From an uncultured Granulicatella sp. (GTDB taxonomy: Bacteria; Bacillota; Bacilli; Lactobacillales; Aerococcaceae), in assembly GCA_900551535.1 (NCBI GenBank), contig URWJ01000081.1:1-6598 (forward strand): a DNA stretch of 6,598 bases, written 5' to 3'. Every line of letters begins with the position of its first letter. Position 1 is the first letter of the stretch. Shown here piece after piece: positions 6,574-6,598 of the stretch. Below the pieces are notes generated by a model. It ran no database searches, was not told the DNA's origin, and saw only the letters and a list, made by a program, of their open reading frames with translations. Both the position numbers and the translations under genes were made by a program.

Positions 6574-6598
6574 TTAATTGTAAAAGAGCGTTTATTGC

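Noticed and set aside
6574..6598. Sequence after lepA (AAAAGAGCG and following) that could be the left arm of a terminator
   Set aside because: The window ends before any complementary arm could be seen, so it cannot be supported.

Overview
The window is an ordinary stretch of chromosome from a low-GC Gram-positive bacterium, most likely of the order Lactobacillales. Supporting signs are AT-rich codon use, strong AAGGAG-type ribosome binding sites, a Gram-positive-type DnaK/DnaJ pair, and dnaK-dnaJ followed closely by lepA, a neighbourhood I associate with lactic acid bacteria (Bacillus places lepA upstream of hrcA). Genus cannot be fixed from the sequence alone; a Carnobacteriaceae-like organism is a guess.

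Layout: (1) 1-1434, the 3' three quarters of dnaK, whose start lies outside the window. (2) An 89-base gap with a hairpin that lacks a U-run, then dnaJ from a GTG start (1524-2705). (3) A 14-bp hairpin with T-runs on both strands (2710-2746), which terminates dnaJ and the convergent gene. (4) A minus-strand cupin_5/DUF985 gene (2749-3243). (5) A 117-base divergent promoter region whose two promoters lie back to back. (6) mgtE, a magnesium channel/transporter (3361-4692). (7) A 51-base gap; the best lepA promoter begins inside the end of mgtE. (8) lepA, ribosomal elongation factor 4 (4744-6573), and 25 bases of downstream sequence.

DnaK and DnaJ are the ATPase and co-chaperone of the main Hsp70 folding machine and are probably co-transcribed from a promoter upstream of the window (commonly hrcA-grpE-dnaK-dnaJ). 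LepA is a translation GTPase active under ionic and other stress, and MgtE controls intracellular Mg2+, on which ribosomes depend. A functional link between mgtE and lepA is an inference from adjacency only. The cupin is of unknown function and looks like an independent single-gene unit.

I found no RNA genes, mobile elements, CRISPR arrays or sign of an undescribed system. All intergenic gaps are under 120 bases. The points worth a second look are regulatory: the back-to-back promoters, the dnaK-dnaJ hairpin, the shared terminator, the absence of a magnesium riboswitch before mgtE, and the overlapping lepA promoter.
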